A DNA stretch of 64,000 nt from contig JAEZRM010000042.1 of assembly GCA_023412805.1 (NCBI GenBank), positions 1 through 64,000 on the forward strand, read 5' to 3'. This stretch comes from Pseudomonadota bacterium. GTDB lineage: Bacteria > Pseudomonadota > Alphaproteobacteria > Rhizobiales > Hyphomicrobiaceae. The stretch's first letter is position 1. Each line of letters opens with the position of its first letter. Shown here one piece after another: positions 38,523-46,784 of the stretch. Below the pieces are notes generated by a model. The model worked only from the letters and a program-made list of their open reading frames with translations, searched no databases and had not been told where the DNA came from. A program made the translations under genes and the position numbers.

Positions 38523-39617
38523 GTGGGAGCATCGAGGACTGAAGGCGTGAGTGAAGCGCGTTCCATAGACGTCCTGGTGATCGGCCTCGGGCCGGCGGGT
38601 GCTAGTGCGGCTGCAGCCGCTGCCGCACGGGGCGCCCGCGTGCTCGCGATCGATCGCAAGCGCGTTCCGGGTCATCCTGTCCAGTGCGCCGAGTTCGTCC
38701 CCGCGCTGATCGGCCAGCAGGTGCCCGCCCTCGATCAGCACCGCCAGCAGCGCATTCGCGCCATGACGACGTTCGTCGAGGACGAAGCGCCCCATCTGCG
38801 CGAGCAGTTCTCCGGGGTGATGATCGATCGGCGCGCGTTCGATGCCGCACTCGTCGCACGCGCAGAGCAGGCCGGCACCAAAACGTGGTTCGGGCTGTCG
38901 CTCCGCACAATCGATGCCGACGGCACCGCACAGCTCTCCGACGGAAGCCGGCTTTCGGCGGCCGTCATCATCGGCGCGGATGGGCCGCGATCGGCCGTCG
39001 GTGCTGCGGTCGGCATCGAGAACGAGGTGCTTGCCGAAACGCGACAGATGACCGTGCCGCTCCTCGTCCCCTTCGAGGAAACGGACATCTTTCTCTCGCA
39101 CAAGCTGCCGGGCGGCTATGCGTGGCTCTTTCCCAAGGGCGACGTGGCCAATCTCGGTCTTGGCGGCGATCCGCAGTGGCGCGCACACTTCAAACCCCTG
39201 CTCGACGATCTGCACGATCAGCTCGCCGCGCAGGGGCGCGTCGGGCGCGATGTACTCGGGCACACGGGTGGCGCGATCCCGAGCGGCGGGATGCTGGAGC
39301 CGGTCGCGCGCATCGGCGCCACGCATGTGCTGCTGGCGGGCGATGCAGCAGGCCTCACGAATCCGATCACAGGCGCAGGCATCATGTCGGCCGTCATCTC
39401 CGGCGAGATGGCCGGCGAGGCAGCGGCGGCGATTGCTCAGGGCGAACCTTCGGCGGCAGCAGCCTATGGGGAGGATCTGGCCGACATGTTCGAGGCCTCG
39501 CTGGCCCGAGCCGTCGCGCGCCGTGAGACCCTCATGCAGGTCAACGCGACGCAAAAGCCTAGCCCCGATGACCTACGCCGCGCCTGGATTGCGTTCCCGG
39601 AATATTGGGCTGCCTGA
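38523..39617 (+). CDS. Geranylgeranyl reductase-like FAD-dependent oxidoreductase
   Basis: 364-residue flavoprotein of the geranylgeranyl reductase/UbiH superfamily. It has DVLVIGLGPAGASAAAAAAARG (FAD ADP loop), AIDRKRVPGHPVQCAEFVP (substrate-side C-A-E motif), GADGPRSAVG, GGYAWLFPKGDVANLGLGG and LLAGDAAGLTNPITGAGI. It probably reduces isoprenoid or polyunsaturated chains. GTG at 38523 follows GAGGGG; a second GTG at 38547 is possible. It is probably co-transcribed with apt. Confidence 0.87.
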   Translation: MGASRTEGVSEARSIDVLVIGLGPAGASAAAAAAARGARVLAIDRKRVPGHPVQCAEFVPALIGQQVPALDQHRQQRIRAMTTFVEDEAPHLREQFSGVMIDRRAFDAALVARAEQAGTKTWFGLSLRTIDADGTAQLSDGSRLSAAVIIGADGPRSAVGAAVGIENEVLAETRQMTVPLLVPFEETDIFLSHKLPGGYAWLFPKGDVANLGLGGDPQWRAHFKPLLDDLHDQLAAQGRVGRDVLGHTGGAIPSGGMLEPVARIGATHVLLAGDAAGLTNPITGAGIMSAVISGEMAGEAAAAIAQGEPSAAAAYGEDLADMFEASLARAVARRETLMQVNATQKPSPDDLRRAWIAFPEYWAA

Positions 39618-39730
39618 CCCGTGCTGCGTTTTTCGCCAATGGGCCACAGTCCCTCCTTGCGCGAACGCCCCCTGTTCGCTAAGAGAGCCACCTTGCCCGC
39701 GCCGATCGACCGGCGCCGGGCCCACGGGAT

Positions 39731-39805
39731 GGGCAGTTAGCTCAGCGGTAGAGCACTACCTTGACATGGTAGGGGTCACAGGTTCGATCCCTGTACTGCC
39801 CACCA
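39731..39805 (+). tRNA. tRNA-Val (anticodon GAC)
   Basis: A full cloverleaf: acceptor GGGCAGT/ACTGCCC, D arm TAGCTCAGCGGTAGAGCA, anticodon stem CTACC/GGTAG around loop TTGACAT (anticodon GAC, reads GUC/GUU), and T arm ACAGGTTCGATCCCTGT. The CCA end is encoded. There is no integrase or duplicated 3' end beside it, so it is not used as an integration site here. Confidence 0.97.
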
Positions 39806-39886
39806 TCCCGAACCATGGCTTACTCCTTGTTTTATTGGCTTTTATTCGGCCTCACGTTGCCGCGCCTGACGCACTTCCCTCGTTCC

Positions 39887-40639
39887 TCAGGCGCTTCGCT
39901 TCGAGGCAATGAAGTTCGAGAGCGAGAAATACTCCTCCGTCTCGCGGTATTCGGGGATGTATTCGTAGCCGAACGGCGTGATGCGATAGAGATCGAATGA
40001 TCTGGCGCTGAAGAAATGCCAGAAATCCCTGAAGTAGGTGCGCGTATCGATGTTGCAGCCGCCGAACTCGAACTGCACGACTTTGACGTGTTCGATCGCA
40101 GCGCCAAAACCCTCAAGGACTGCCAGCTCGTGCCCCTCCACGTCGAGCTTGGCGATATCGAGCGTGCGACCGCCCAGTTGGTCGCGCCAGTAGTCCTCGA
40201 ACCGTAGTGTCGAAACCGTTTCCTTCACGTCGAACGGGATGCCGAGGTGGTCGAGCTTCCTTTGCGTGAGGCTTCCGAGCGGCGAGCCCGGCGCGTTCGA
40301 GAAAAGAGTTGCATCACCCGCGGCGTTGGAGAGCGCCGACGGCACGATCGTTATCGCAGCGTCCGACGCAAAGCGCGCCCTGAGCGTCTCGATGTTGGAG
40401 GCCGATGGCTCGAAGACGTGGATCTCCACATCCGGTGTGCGGCGGCGAAGCTCTGCAGTGTAGTGGCCGACATTGCCGCCGACATCCACCGCGAGCCGCG
40501 GGGGCACACCAAGCATGTCGTGTGCCCACCGCGCCTCCTCCCGAACGGAACCGCCACCAAACCCCTTGCCCCTCAGCGAGGCGGCCTTGCGCTCGATACG
40601 GCCCAAGAAACCGTACAATCCACCCAGCCTCACCCCCAT
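39887..40639 (-). CDS. FkbM family methyltransferase
   Basis: 250 residues (ATG 40639; GTG three codons upstream possible). AVDVGGNVGHYTAELRRR is motif I of the SAM site, HVFEPSASNIETLRAR motif II, LDIAKLDVEGHELAVLEGF the FkbM signature, and the C-terminus binds the acceptor. These enzymes O-methylate sugars or polyketides. It follows the tRNA gene on the opposite strand and has no sugar-pathway neighbour, so the substrate is unknown. Confidence 0.88.
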   Translation of the reverse strand: MGVRLGGLYGFLGRIERKAASLRGKGFGGGSVREEARWAHDMLGVPPRLAVDVGGNVGHYTAELRRRTPDVEIHVFEPSASNIETLRARFASDAAITIVPSALSNAAGDATLFSNAPGSPLGSLTQRKLDHLGIPFDVKETVSTLRFEDYWRDQLGGRTLDIAKLDVEGHELAVLEGFGAAIEHVKVVQFEFGGCNIDTRTYFRDFWHFFSARSFDLYRITPFGYEYIPEYRETEEYFSLSNFIASKRSA

Positions 40640-40715
40640 ACGCGCCACCAGCTCCCGGGCACTGAGATCCCACCTGAAACACTGGCACAGAATCGGCGGG
40701 CTTAGTGAAACACCA

Positions 40716-42521
40716 TCACCGACCCGCTGCGTACCCCTGCATACCGCGTGGATTGGCGGCGGCGCGGCGGCGCGGACCGACCTGTGATGCAGCCGTCAGA
40801 CGGCCTTCCGACCAATCAGGCCCCACCTCGACCTTGTGACCGCGCCGCTCGAGTTCCTTGATCGTTGCGGCCGGCAGCCGGTTCTCCACGACGACGACAC
40901 CGGGCCGCGCCGCACGCGGCCAGAACGAGGCGGGGAAATGTTCGATATGCCAGGCCGGCGCATCGATCGCTTCCTGCATGTTCATGCCGAAGTGAGCATG
41001 ACGCAGGAAGAACTGCGCGCTCCACTGATCCTGCTGATCGCCGCCTGGCGTCCCCCACACCATGTACGGCTTGCCCTCCTTGAGGGCCATGCCGACCGAC
41101 AGCGTCGAGCGCGGACGCTTGCCCGGCACCAGCGTCCCCGGCAGCCCCTCCTCGAGCCAGAACATCTGCGCGCGGCTTCCAAGCGGCCAGCCAAGCGCGG
41201 GGATCACAGGCGAGGACTGCAGCCAGCCACCCGAGGGCGTGGCCGTGAACATGTTGCCGTCCTTGTCGATGATATCGATATGGACGGTATCGCCCTTGAC
41301 CTGCCCCATGGCGCCGACCGTCGGCTCGCCAGCGCCCGCCGCGCTCACGGCTTCGCGCCGCTCCGATGTCGACTTGACGATCACCTTGCCGTCATAGCCC
41401 TCGATGACGCCGGGACGCTGCTCCATGTTGGCGTACTGGCCGATTTGGCGGCGGCGGTCCGAATTGTAGCGCTCGGACAGCAGCGTATCCATCGGGACAT
41501 CTGCGAATTTCGGATCGCCGTAGAATGCCTCGCGGTCCGCATAGGCAAGCTTCGCCGCCTCGATCCACAGATGCACGAAATCGGCGCCCGTCGGATCGAG
41601 CTTGTCGAGGTCGTAGCCTTTCATGATCGCGAGCTGCTGGAGCATGACGGGCCCTTGCGTCCACGGGCCGGGCTTCAGCAGCGTATAGCCGTGATAATCG
41701 AGCGAAACGGGCGCCTCGATGGTCGGCAGCCAGCCCGCCATGTCGGCACCGGTCAGCACACCCTTGTGGCGCCTGCCGCTCACATCCATGACTTCGTTCG
41801 TGCGGCAGAACTGGTCGATCGCCTCGGCGACGAAGCCCTGGCTCCACGCCTTGCGCGCGCGATCGATCTCGGCTTCGCGGCTGCCGCCGCCGGCTTCGGC
41901 TTCCTTGAGAATGCGCTGGTAGGTCTCAGCGTGGGCCGTATTGCGGAAGAGTGTGCCGGGTGCCGGCACCTTGCCGCCCGGCAGATAGACGGCCGCCGAG
42001 GTTGGCCAGTGCTCCGTGAAGAGCTGCTTCACGGTCGCGATGGTCGCGCACGCGCGCTCGACGATCGGATGACCGTTACGCGCATAGCCGAGCGCGGGCT
42101 CCAGGACATCGCGCAAACGCATGGTGCCGCGATCGCGCAGGATCATCATGAAGGTTTCGAACGTGCCGGGAATGCACGCGGCCAGCAGTCCCGTGCCGGG
42201 CACGATGTCGAGGCCAAGGTGATCGCGGTAATGCGCGATCGTGGCGCCTGCTGGCGCCGGCCCCTGCCCGCAAATGACTTCCGGCGCGCCCTTCCTCGTG
42301 TCGTAGACGATCACGGGCACGTCGCCGCCGGGGCCGCACAGGTGCGGCTCGACAACCTGAAGCGTGAATGCCGCCGCTACACCCGCATCGAATGCATTGC
42401 CGCCCTTCTCGAGGATGGACATGCCGACTGCCGTGGCGATCCAGTGCGTAGTCGCGCAGACCCCGAATGTGCCCTCGATCTCGGGGCGCGTCGTAAAGGG
42501 ACCGGCATTTATGTTCGCCAT
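40716..42521 (-). CDS. Gamma-glutamyltransferase family protein
   Basis: 601-residue Ntn-hydrolase precursor: GVCATTHWIATAVGMSILEKGGNAFDAGVAAAFTLQVVEP at the large-subunit start, and GDTVHIDIIDKDGNMFTATPSGGW at the expected autocleavage site with Thr as nucleophile. RPRSTLSVGMALKEGKPYMVWGTPGGDQQ follows, typical of the subgroup without signal peptide and without the PLSSM motif of true GGT. It may be an acylase rather than glutathione hydrolase. ATG at 42521 is preceded by GGAGCGAGC. It is cytoplasmic by sequence. Confidence 0.87.
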   Translation of the reverse strand: MANINAGPFTTRPEIEGTFGVCATTHWIATAVGMSILEKGGNAFDAGVAAAFTLQVVEPHLCGPGGDVPVIVYDTRKGAPEVICGQGPAPAGATIAHYRDHLGLDIVPGTGLLAACIPGTFETFMMILRDRGTMRLRDVLEPALGYARNGHPIVERACATIATVKQLFTEHWPTSAAVYLPGGKVPAPGTLFRNTAHAETYQRILKEAEAGGGSREAEIDRARKAWSQGFVAEAIDQFCRTNEVMDVSGRRHKGVLTGADMAGWLPTIEAPVSLDYHGYTLLKPGPWTQGPVMLQQLAIMKGYDLDKLDPTGADFVHLWIEAAKLAYADREAFYGDPKFADVPMDTLLSERYNSDRRRQIGQYANMEQRPGVIEGYDGKVIVKSTSERREAVSAAGAGEPTVGAMGQVKGDTVHIDIIDKDGNMFTATPSGGWLQSSPVIPALGWPLGSRAQMFWLEEGLPGTLVPGKRPRSTLSVGMALKEGKPYMVWGTPGGDQQDQWSAQFFLRHAHFGMNMQEAIDAPAWHIEHFPASFWPRAARPGVVVVENRLPAATIKELERRGHKVEVGPDWSEGRLTAASQVGPRRRAAANPRGMQGYAAGR

Positions 42522-42747
42522 CGGGCTCGCTCCAGCGCATTTCAGTGAAAACACTGAGAGACAATTTACTCGCGTTTCGGGCCCCATGTCGTCTGCAGAT
42601 CTTCAACGCCGAGCCATGCAATCAAACGCGAGGTCAAGTTCACGTGAGACTCGTGCATTTTGGGGTTCGATCGGGCGCACATGCGTGGTACACAGTTCGT
42701 ATGCGCTCTGACGAGCAAGCTACGGGTAAATAAGGAGTAAATATACA

Positions 42748-43434
42748 ATGTTTCGCGCTGCGTTGGCGCTCGTTATGACGAGTGCCGTGGCCTCGCCCGC
42801 CCTCGCTCAGGATTGGATGCCCTGGAACCAGCCAGGCTATCGCACCCCAACCTATTCCAGCCCCAGCTCGAGCTCGCGTGACGATGAAGATCGCTACGGG
42901 CCTCGCCCGCGTCCGCAAGGTCAGGCGCTCATGAGCGGCGGCCCGCGTCCGAGCGTATCACCATCACGCCCGGACCGCATTTCCTTCGCGAGCAGCTACG
43001 CACCCGGCACGATCGTCATCGATACTGCCGCCCGCAGGCTGTATCTCGTCCAGTCGTCACGTGAGGCGCTGCTTTATCCGATCTCTGTCGGCCGTGAAGG
43101 CTTCACCTGGACAGGCACTGAGCGCATCAGTCGCGTCGCCAGCTGGCCGGATTGGCATCCGCCCGCGGAAATGCGTCAGCGTCAGCCCTATCTGCCTGTG
43201 AAGATGACCGGCGGCGTCTACAATCCGCTCGGCGCCAAGGCGCTCTACCTCGGCAACACGCTCTATCGCATTCACGGCACGGACAATGCCCGCACCATCG
43301 GCCGCGCGACTTCGTCCGGCTGCTTCCGCATGACGAACGGTCATGTCACCGATCTATCGCGCCGCGTCGGCGTGGGCACCACGGTCGTGGTCGTCAATCG
43401 CCTTTCGTCGCGCACGGCGCGCGTCGACGACTGA
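42748..43434 (+). CDS. L,D-transpeptidase (YkuD) family protein
   Basis: 228 residues. A signal peptide (about 1-20, cut after ALA/QD) is followed by a Pro/Ser-rich linker and a YkuD domain (about 88-225). TIVIDTAARRLYLVQ opens the fold, RIHGTDNARTIGRATSSGCFRMTN contains the catalytic His and Cys. It forms 3-3 peptidoglycan cross-links or attaches envelope proteins. The AAGGAG ribosome site is six to eight bases from ATG 42748, and the leader is AT-rich. Confidence 0.93.
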   Translation: MFRAALALVMTSAVASPALAQDWMPWNQPGYRTPTYSSPSSSSRDDEDRYGPRPRPQGQALMSGGPRPSVSPSRPDRISFASSYAPGTIVIDTAARRLYLVQSSREALLYPISVGREGFTWTGTERISRVASWPDWHPPAEMRQRQPYLPVKMTGGVYNPLGAKALYLGNTLYRIHGTDNARTIGRATSSGCFRMTNGHVTDLSRRVGVGTTVVVVNRLSSRTARVDD

Positions 43435-43576
43435 CAACCACCGAGAGTTCGGCCACTCCTGCTTCATGCGCCTCGCACGTCTCGTGCGGGGCGCAGTGCT
43501 TTTCAGGCCGCACATTCACAAACCGGTCTGACTCGGCTATCGCTGGACCTCGGCTTTGCGAGCGAGGAGAGGCGCC

Positions 43577-44245
43577 ATGGGCACCCGTGAGCTATTGGCG
43601 GAGGCCGCCGGCACGTTCGCCCTCGTGCTCGCACTCTGTGGAACACTTCTGCTCGCACCTGCCGGCGTCGCAGGCCTTGCGGCGGCCCTTGCTGCCGGCG
43701 GTATCGTTCTCGCGATGATGGCGGCGTTCAGTCCGGTTTCAGGTGCTCACCTCAATCCCGCAGTCACGCTCGGCCTCATCGCGGCCGGCCGTCTCGACTC
43801 GAGCCGCGCGCCGCTCATGCTCCTCACCCAGTGCGTCGGCGCGATCGCCGCTATCGGCCTGCTCGCGCTGGTCTTGGCGGGCGCGGCCTCTCCGCCCAAG
43901 GGTGGGCTCTCCGCAATCGCAAACGGCTATGGACATGCCTATAGCCTCACGGCCGTCTTCGCGATCGAAGCAGCAGCCACCGCTATTCTCGTGCTCGTCG
44001 TCGTCGGCATGGGCGGCCGGCGCGCCCCGGCAACGCTCGCACCACTCGCTGTGGGCTTCGCAACCGTCGGTCTCTATCTGCTCACGATCCCGGTCTCTGG
44101 CGGCGGCATCAACCCGGCGCGCAGCCTCGCGACCGCCGTTTTTAGTGGGACGGAGGCGCTGCTGCAGCTCTGGGTGTTCTGGGTCGCTCCGATCCTCGGC
44201 GCCGTGCTCGGCGGTGTCATCGGACGCCTGCTCACGGACGACTGA
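43577..44245 (+). CDS. Aquaporin-like (MIP family) channel with unusual filter residues
   Basis: 222-residue six-helix channel. Both NPA boxes are present: SGAHLNPAVT (Asn60) and SGGGINPARS (Asn179). Aligning by distance to the E. coli AqpZ filter (Phe43, His174, Thr183, Arg189) gives Ala40, Tyr167, Gly176 and Arg182. This is not the water filter of AqpZ nor the Trp/Gly/Phe/Arg glycerol filter of GlpF, so the solute is uncertain. ATG at 43577 with GAGGAGAGG upstream. No glycerol genes are nearby. Confidence 0.85.
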   Translation: MGTRELLAEAAGTFALVLALCGTLLLAPAGVAGLAAALAAGGIVLAMMAAFSPVSGAHLNPAVTLGLIAAGRLDSSRAPLMLLTQCVGAIAAIGLLALVLAGAASPPKGGLSAIANGYGHAYSLTAVFAIEAAATAILVLVVVGMGGRRAPATLAPLAVGFATVGLYLLTIPVSGGGINPARSLATAVFSGTEALLQLWVFWVAPILGAVLGGVIGRLLTDD

Positions 44246-44346
44246 ACGCGTCGCAGCGCCGCACATATTCTCAAGGCGGCCTTGAAGTACGTACGCGCCA
44301 CAATCATCTGCTAGCTTCTGGCCGTTTCAGGCTGCAGGAGCGAACC

Positions 44347-44829
44347 ATGATCCGCAGAACCCGCCTTCTCGCACCAGCTATGCTGGCCGTCCTCGCGACG
44401 TTGCCCGCTTCCGCGCAGACGCGCGACGTGACGCGGGACGTGCCTGGCCGCTTTACCATGCAGCCCATCGAAGGCGGGTTCCTGAGGCTCGACACGCAGA
44501 CAGGCGCTGTCTCGACGTGCCGCGCCGGAACCGGCAACCTCGTTCTCTGCCAGCCCGCGCAGGAGGAGAGTCAGGGCCTTGCAAAGGAGATCGAACGACT
44601 GCGCGCTGAAAACGTCGAGCTGAAGGCCGAAGTGCAGCGGCTACAGGGCATTGCGGGCGTGCAGCCTGCACCTCCCCTCGCCGGCCCACCGGCTGAGAAA
44701 TTCCAGCTTCCGAGCGAAGAGGACGTCGACAGCGCTCTCGACTACGTCGAGCGCATGTTCAAGAAATTCCGCGACCGACTGCGCAATCTCGAAGAGGATA
44801 GCGCCAAGAAGCCGGGCACGCCGCTTTAG
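44347..44829 (+). CDS. Secreted protein with coiled coil, function unknown
   Basis: 160 residues. A signal peptide (about 1-24, cut after ASA/QT) precedes a short domain with TMQPIEGGFLRLDTQTGAVSTCRAGTGNLVLCQP (two Cys, likely disulfide), then a coiled coil (about 75-102, GLAKEIERLRAENVELKAEV) and an acidic/basic C-terminal helix. The pattern, one Cys pair plus coiled coil, is frequent in small alphaproteobacterial periplasmic proteins. I do not recognise a named family. Confidence 0.65.
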   Translation: MIRRTRLLAPAMLAVLATLPASAQTRDVTRDVPGRFTMQPIEGGFLRLDTQTGAVSTCRAGTGNLVLCQPAQEESQGLAKEIERLRAENVELKAEVQRLQGIAGVQPAPPLAGPPAEKFQLPSEEDVDSALDYVERMFKKFRDRLRNLEEDSAKKPGTPL

Positions 44830-44860
44830 CGGCGGCCGCCCACGCCCATCTGATTAAAAG

Positions 44861-45520
44861 TCAGATGACCTCATCCGTCTTGTCGTCGGTCTCGCCGAAG
44901 CGGCGCAGCGTGGCGGGCTTCGTGCCGCGATAGAGCTTCTCGAGCCCTGGCGAGATCTTCTCGTTCTCGCGCTCAAAGAGCGAGTTTCCCTTGAGATCAC
45001 TCTCGACGATGAACGGCCCGAAGCGCTCGACATCGAGCACCCAGATGGCCTGCGCGAGCCCCAACTCCTCGAGCCAGTGCGCATCGACGACCTTCTTGAT
45101 GCCGCGCCCGAGCAGCGCGCCCGTTCCGTAACCGACTGTCGTCAGATAGATCGCATTGTGCGGCACGAAGCTCTTTTTATAGATCTCGCTCGACATGCCG
45201 CCTTTGCCGATGATGACATTGCAGCCCGACATGTCGAACCAGCCATCGATCCACTTGGCAAAGCGGAACGACGCCGTAGCCGTCACCGCTCCGACGGTCA
45301 GCTCGCGATTGGGCCCGACGCTCGCTGCCGGTGAGCAATGGAAACTCGCCGTGCCGATGCCGGAGGGCACGTTGCTACGTTCCTCCACCGCGCGCTTGTA
45401 GACGCCTTCGCGCGCCGTGTGGACGCGCCCGGTGAGGTACACGACATTGCCGATCTCGAGCTTCGCCAGCTCCTCGGTGGAAGCGGGCAGCGCGAGATCG
45501 ACGGTCTTGAGCTTTGCCAT
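44861..45520 (-). CDS. Fumarase/tartrate dehydratase beta-subunit-type (class I C-terminal domain) protein
   Basis: 219 residues matching the C-terminal domain of class I Fe-S fumarases and the beta subunit of L-tartrate dehydratase: LEIGNVVYLTGRVHTAREGVYKRAVE, FHCSPAASVG, GCNVIIGKGGMSSE and VLDVERFGPFIVES. The beta unit completes the active site, but the [4Fe-4S] cluster is bound by an alpha unit, which is not present in the window. It is the last gene of a likely operon, 14 bases after the ADH gene. It may pair with a distant alpha gene. Confidence 0.85.
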   Translation of the reverse strand: MAKLKTVDLALPASTEELAKLEIGNVVYLTGRVHTAREGVYKRAVEERSNVPSGIGTASFHCSPAASVGPNRELTVGAVTATASFRFAKWIDGWFDMSGCNVIIGKGGMSSEIYKKSFVPHNAIYLTTVGYGTGALLGRGIKKVVDAHWLEELGLAQAIWVLDVERFGPFIVESDLKGNSLFERENEKISPGLEKLYRGTKPATLRRFGETDDKTDEVI

Positions 45521-45534
45521 TCTTCTTTGTCTTC

Positions 45535-46632
45535 TCAGTTGAACTCGATGACGCCGCGGGCGACCTGCCCCTTGGCCATGAGCTGAAAGCCTTCGTTGAT
45601 CTCGTCGAACTTGTATGTGCGGCTGATCAGGCCGTCCAGATCCAGCTTGCCTTCCATGGAGAGATCGGCGAGCACGCCGAAGTCGATGGTGGGGCGGATC
45701 GAGCCGTAATACGTCCCCGAGACCTTCTTCTCCGTATAGACCATCTGGAAGGGCGATACCTGCGCCTTGGCATCTACATGCGGAATGCCGACGATGGTGG
45801 CGTGCCCGGCGGGTGCCAAGACATCGATGATCTGCTCGGTCGTCTTGGCCGTCCCGATTGCGTCGAACGAGTAGTCGGCGCCGAGACCGCCCGTAATCTC
45901 ACGCACGCGCTTGACCACATCCTCGCGCGATCCGTTGATGATGTGCGTTGCACCGAACTTCGTCGCCATCTGCAGTTTGTTGTCGAGCAGATCGACGGCG
46001 ATGATCGTCTTGGCACCGGCGAGCCGCGCGCCTTGCACGGCATTGAGTCCGACGCCACCGACACCGACAACCACGACGCTCGAACCAGCATCCACCTGGG
46101 CATGGCGCGTCACCGCGCCGACACCTGTCGCGACCGAGCACCCGATGATCGCGGCGTGCGTCCACGGCAGATCCTTGCGCACGGACACGAGTTGCTCGGC
46201 GGGGCAGACGACCATTTCGGCGAACGTGCCAATGCGCGCCATCTGGTACACGTTCTCGCCGTTGAGTTTGATGCGCGATGTGCCGTCATGCATCATGTGG
46301 CGCGGCTTGTCGTTGTGGCCGATGCAGAGCACCGAGCTGCCCTTCGCACAGTAGCGGCAATAGCCGCAGTTCGGGCGGAACGAGAAGATGACGTGATCGC
46401 CTTTCTTCACGTGCTTCACGCCGGCGCCGACCTCGACGACCTCGCCGGCTGCTTCATGTCCGAGGATCATCGGCAAAGGCGCGGGCCAGTCGCCGATCAT
46501 GATGTGCCAGTCGGACATGCAGACGCCCGCGGCCTTCACCTTGACGCGCGCCTCGCCCTCCTTGGGACCTTCCTGTTCGAAGTCGAGCAGTTCGAGGGGT
46601 TTGTTGACCTCGGTGAGCACGGCAGCGCGCAT
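45535..46632 (-). CDS. Zinc-dependent alcohol dehydrogenase family protein
   Basis: 365-residue medium-chain dehydrogenase. Catalytic zinc ligands are expected in GVCMSDWHIMIGD (Cys), GHEAAGEVVEVG (His-Glu) and later Cys; structural zinc is bound by NCGYCRYCAKGSSVLC. The cofactor loop is VVVVGVGGVGLNAVQGARLAGAKTIIAVD, with Asp suggesting NAD. The substrate is unknown, possibly a hydroxy-acid or aldehyde given the neighbouring lactonase and hydratase genes. Confidence 0.9.
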   Translation of the reverse strand: MRAAVLTEVNKPLELLDFEQEGPKEGEARVKVKAAGVCMSDWHIMIGDWPAPLPMILGHEAAGEVVEVGAGVKHVKKGDHVIFSFRPNCGYCRYCAKGSSVLCIGHNDKPRHMMHDGTSRIKLNGENVYQMARIGTFAEMVVCPAEQLVSVRKDLPWTHAAIIGCSVATGVGAVTRHAQVDAGSSVVVVGVGGVGLNAVQGARLAGAKTIIAVDLLDNKLQMATKFGATHIINGSREDVVKRVREITGGLGADYSFDAIGTAKTTEQIIDVLAPAGHATIVGIPHVDAKAQVSPFQMVYTEKKVSGTYYGSIRPTIDFGVLADLSMEGKLDLDGLISRTYKFDEINEGFQLMAKGQVARGVIEFN

Positions 46633-46660
46633 GGGATGTTTCCTCGTGTTTGTGTTCTTC

Positions 46661-46776
46661 TCCTTCTCCCCGTTTACGGGGAGAAGGTCGGGATGAGGGG
46701 CGGCGGCAAACGCAAGCGCCTACAGCTCTGGCCGCCCCTCACCCTACCCCTCTCCCCGTAAGGACGGGGAGAGGGA
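46661..46776. repeat. Palindromic dispersed element RE-A, copy C
   Basis: CCTTCTCCCCGTTTACGGGGAGAAGG forms the left hairpin, GGATGAGGGGCGG and CCGCCCCTCACCCT the outer pair, and CCTCTCCCCGTAAGGACGGGGAGAGG the right hairpin. It lies between the SMP-30 gene and the ADH gene, 28 bases before the ADH start. Confidence 0.85.
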
Positions 46777-46784
46777 AAATGATG

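Noticed and set aside
39731..39805. tRNA-Val as an integration site
   Set aside because: No integrase gene and no repeated tRNA 3' end were found on either side.
40836..42548. 570-codon plus-strand frame opposite the gamma-glutamyltransferase gene
   Set aside because: Antisense shadow; composition is Arg/Ala/His-rich and no domain is recognisable, while the minus-strand frame matches a known enzyme family along its whole length.
44847..44867. Hairpin CATCTGA...TCAGATG between convergent genes as a terminator
   Set aside because: The stem is seven pairs and there is no T-run on either side, so termination is not supported.
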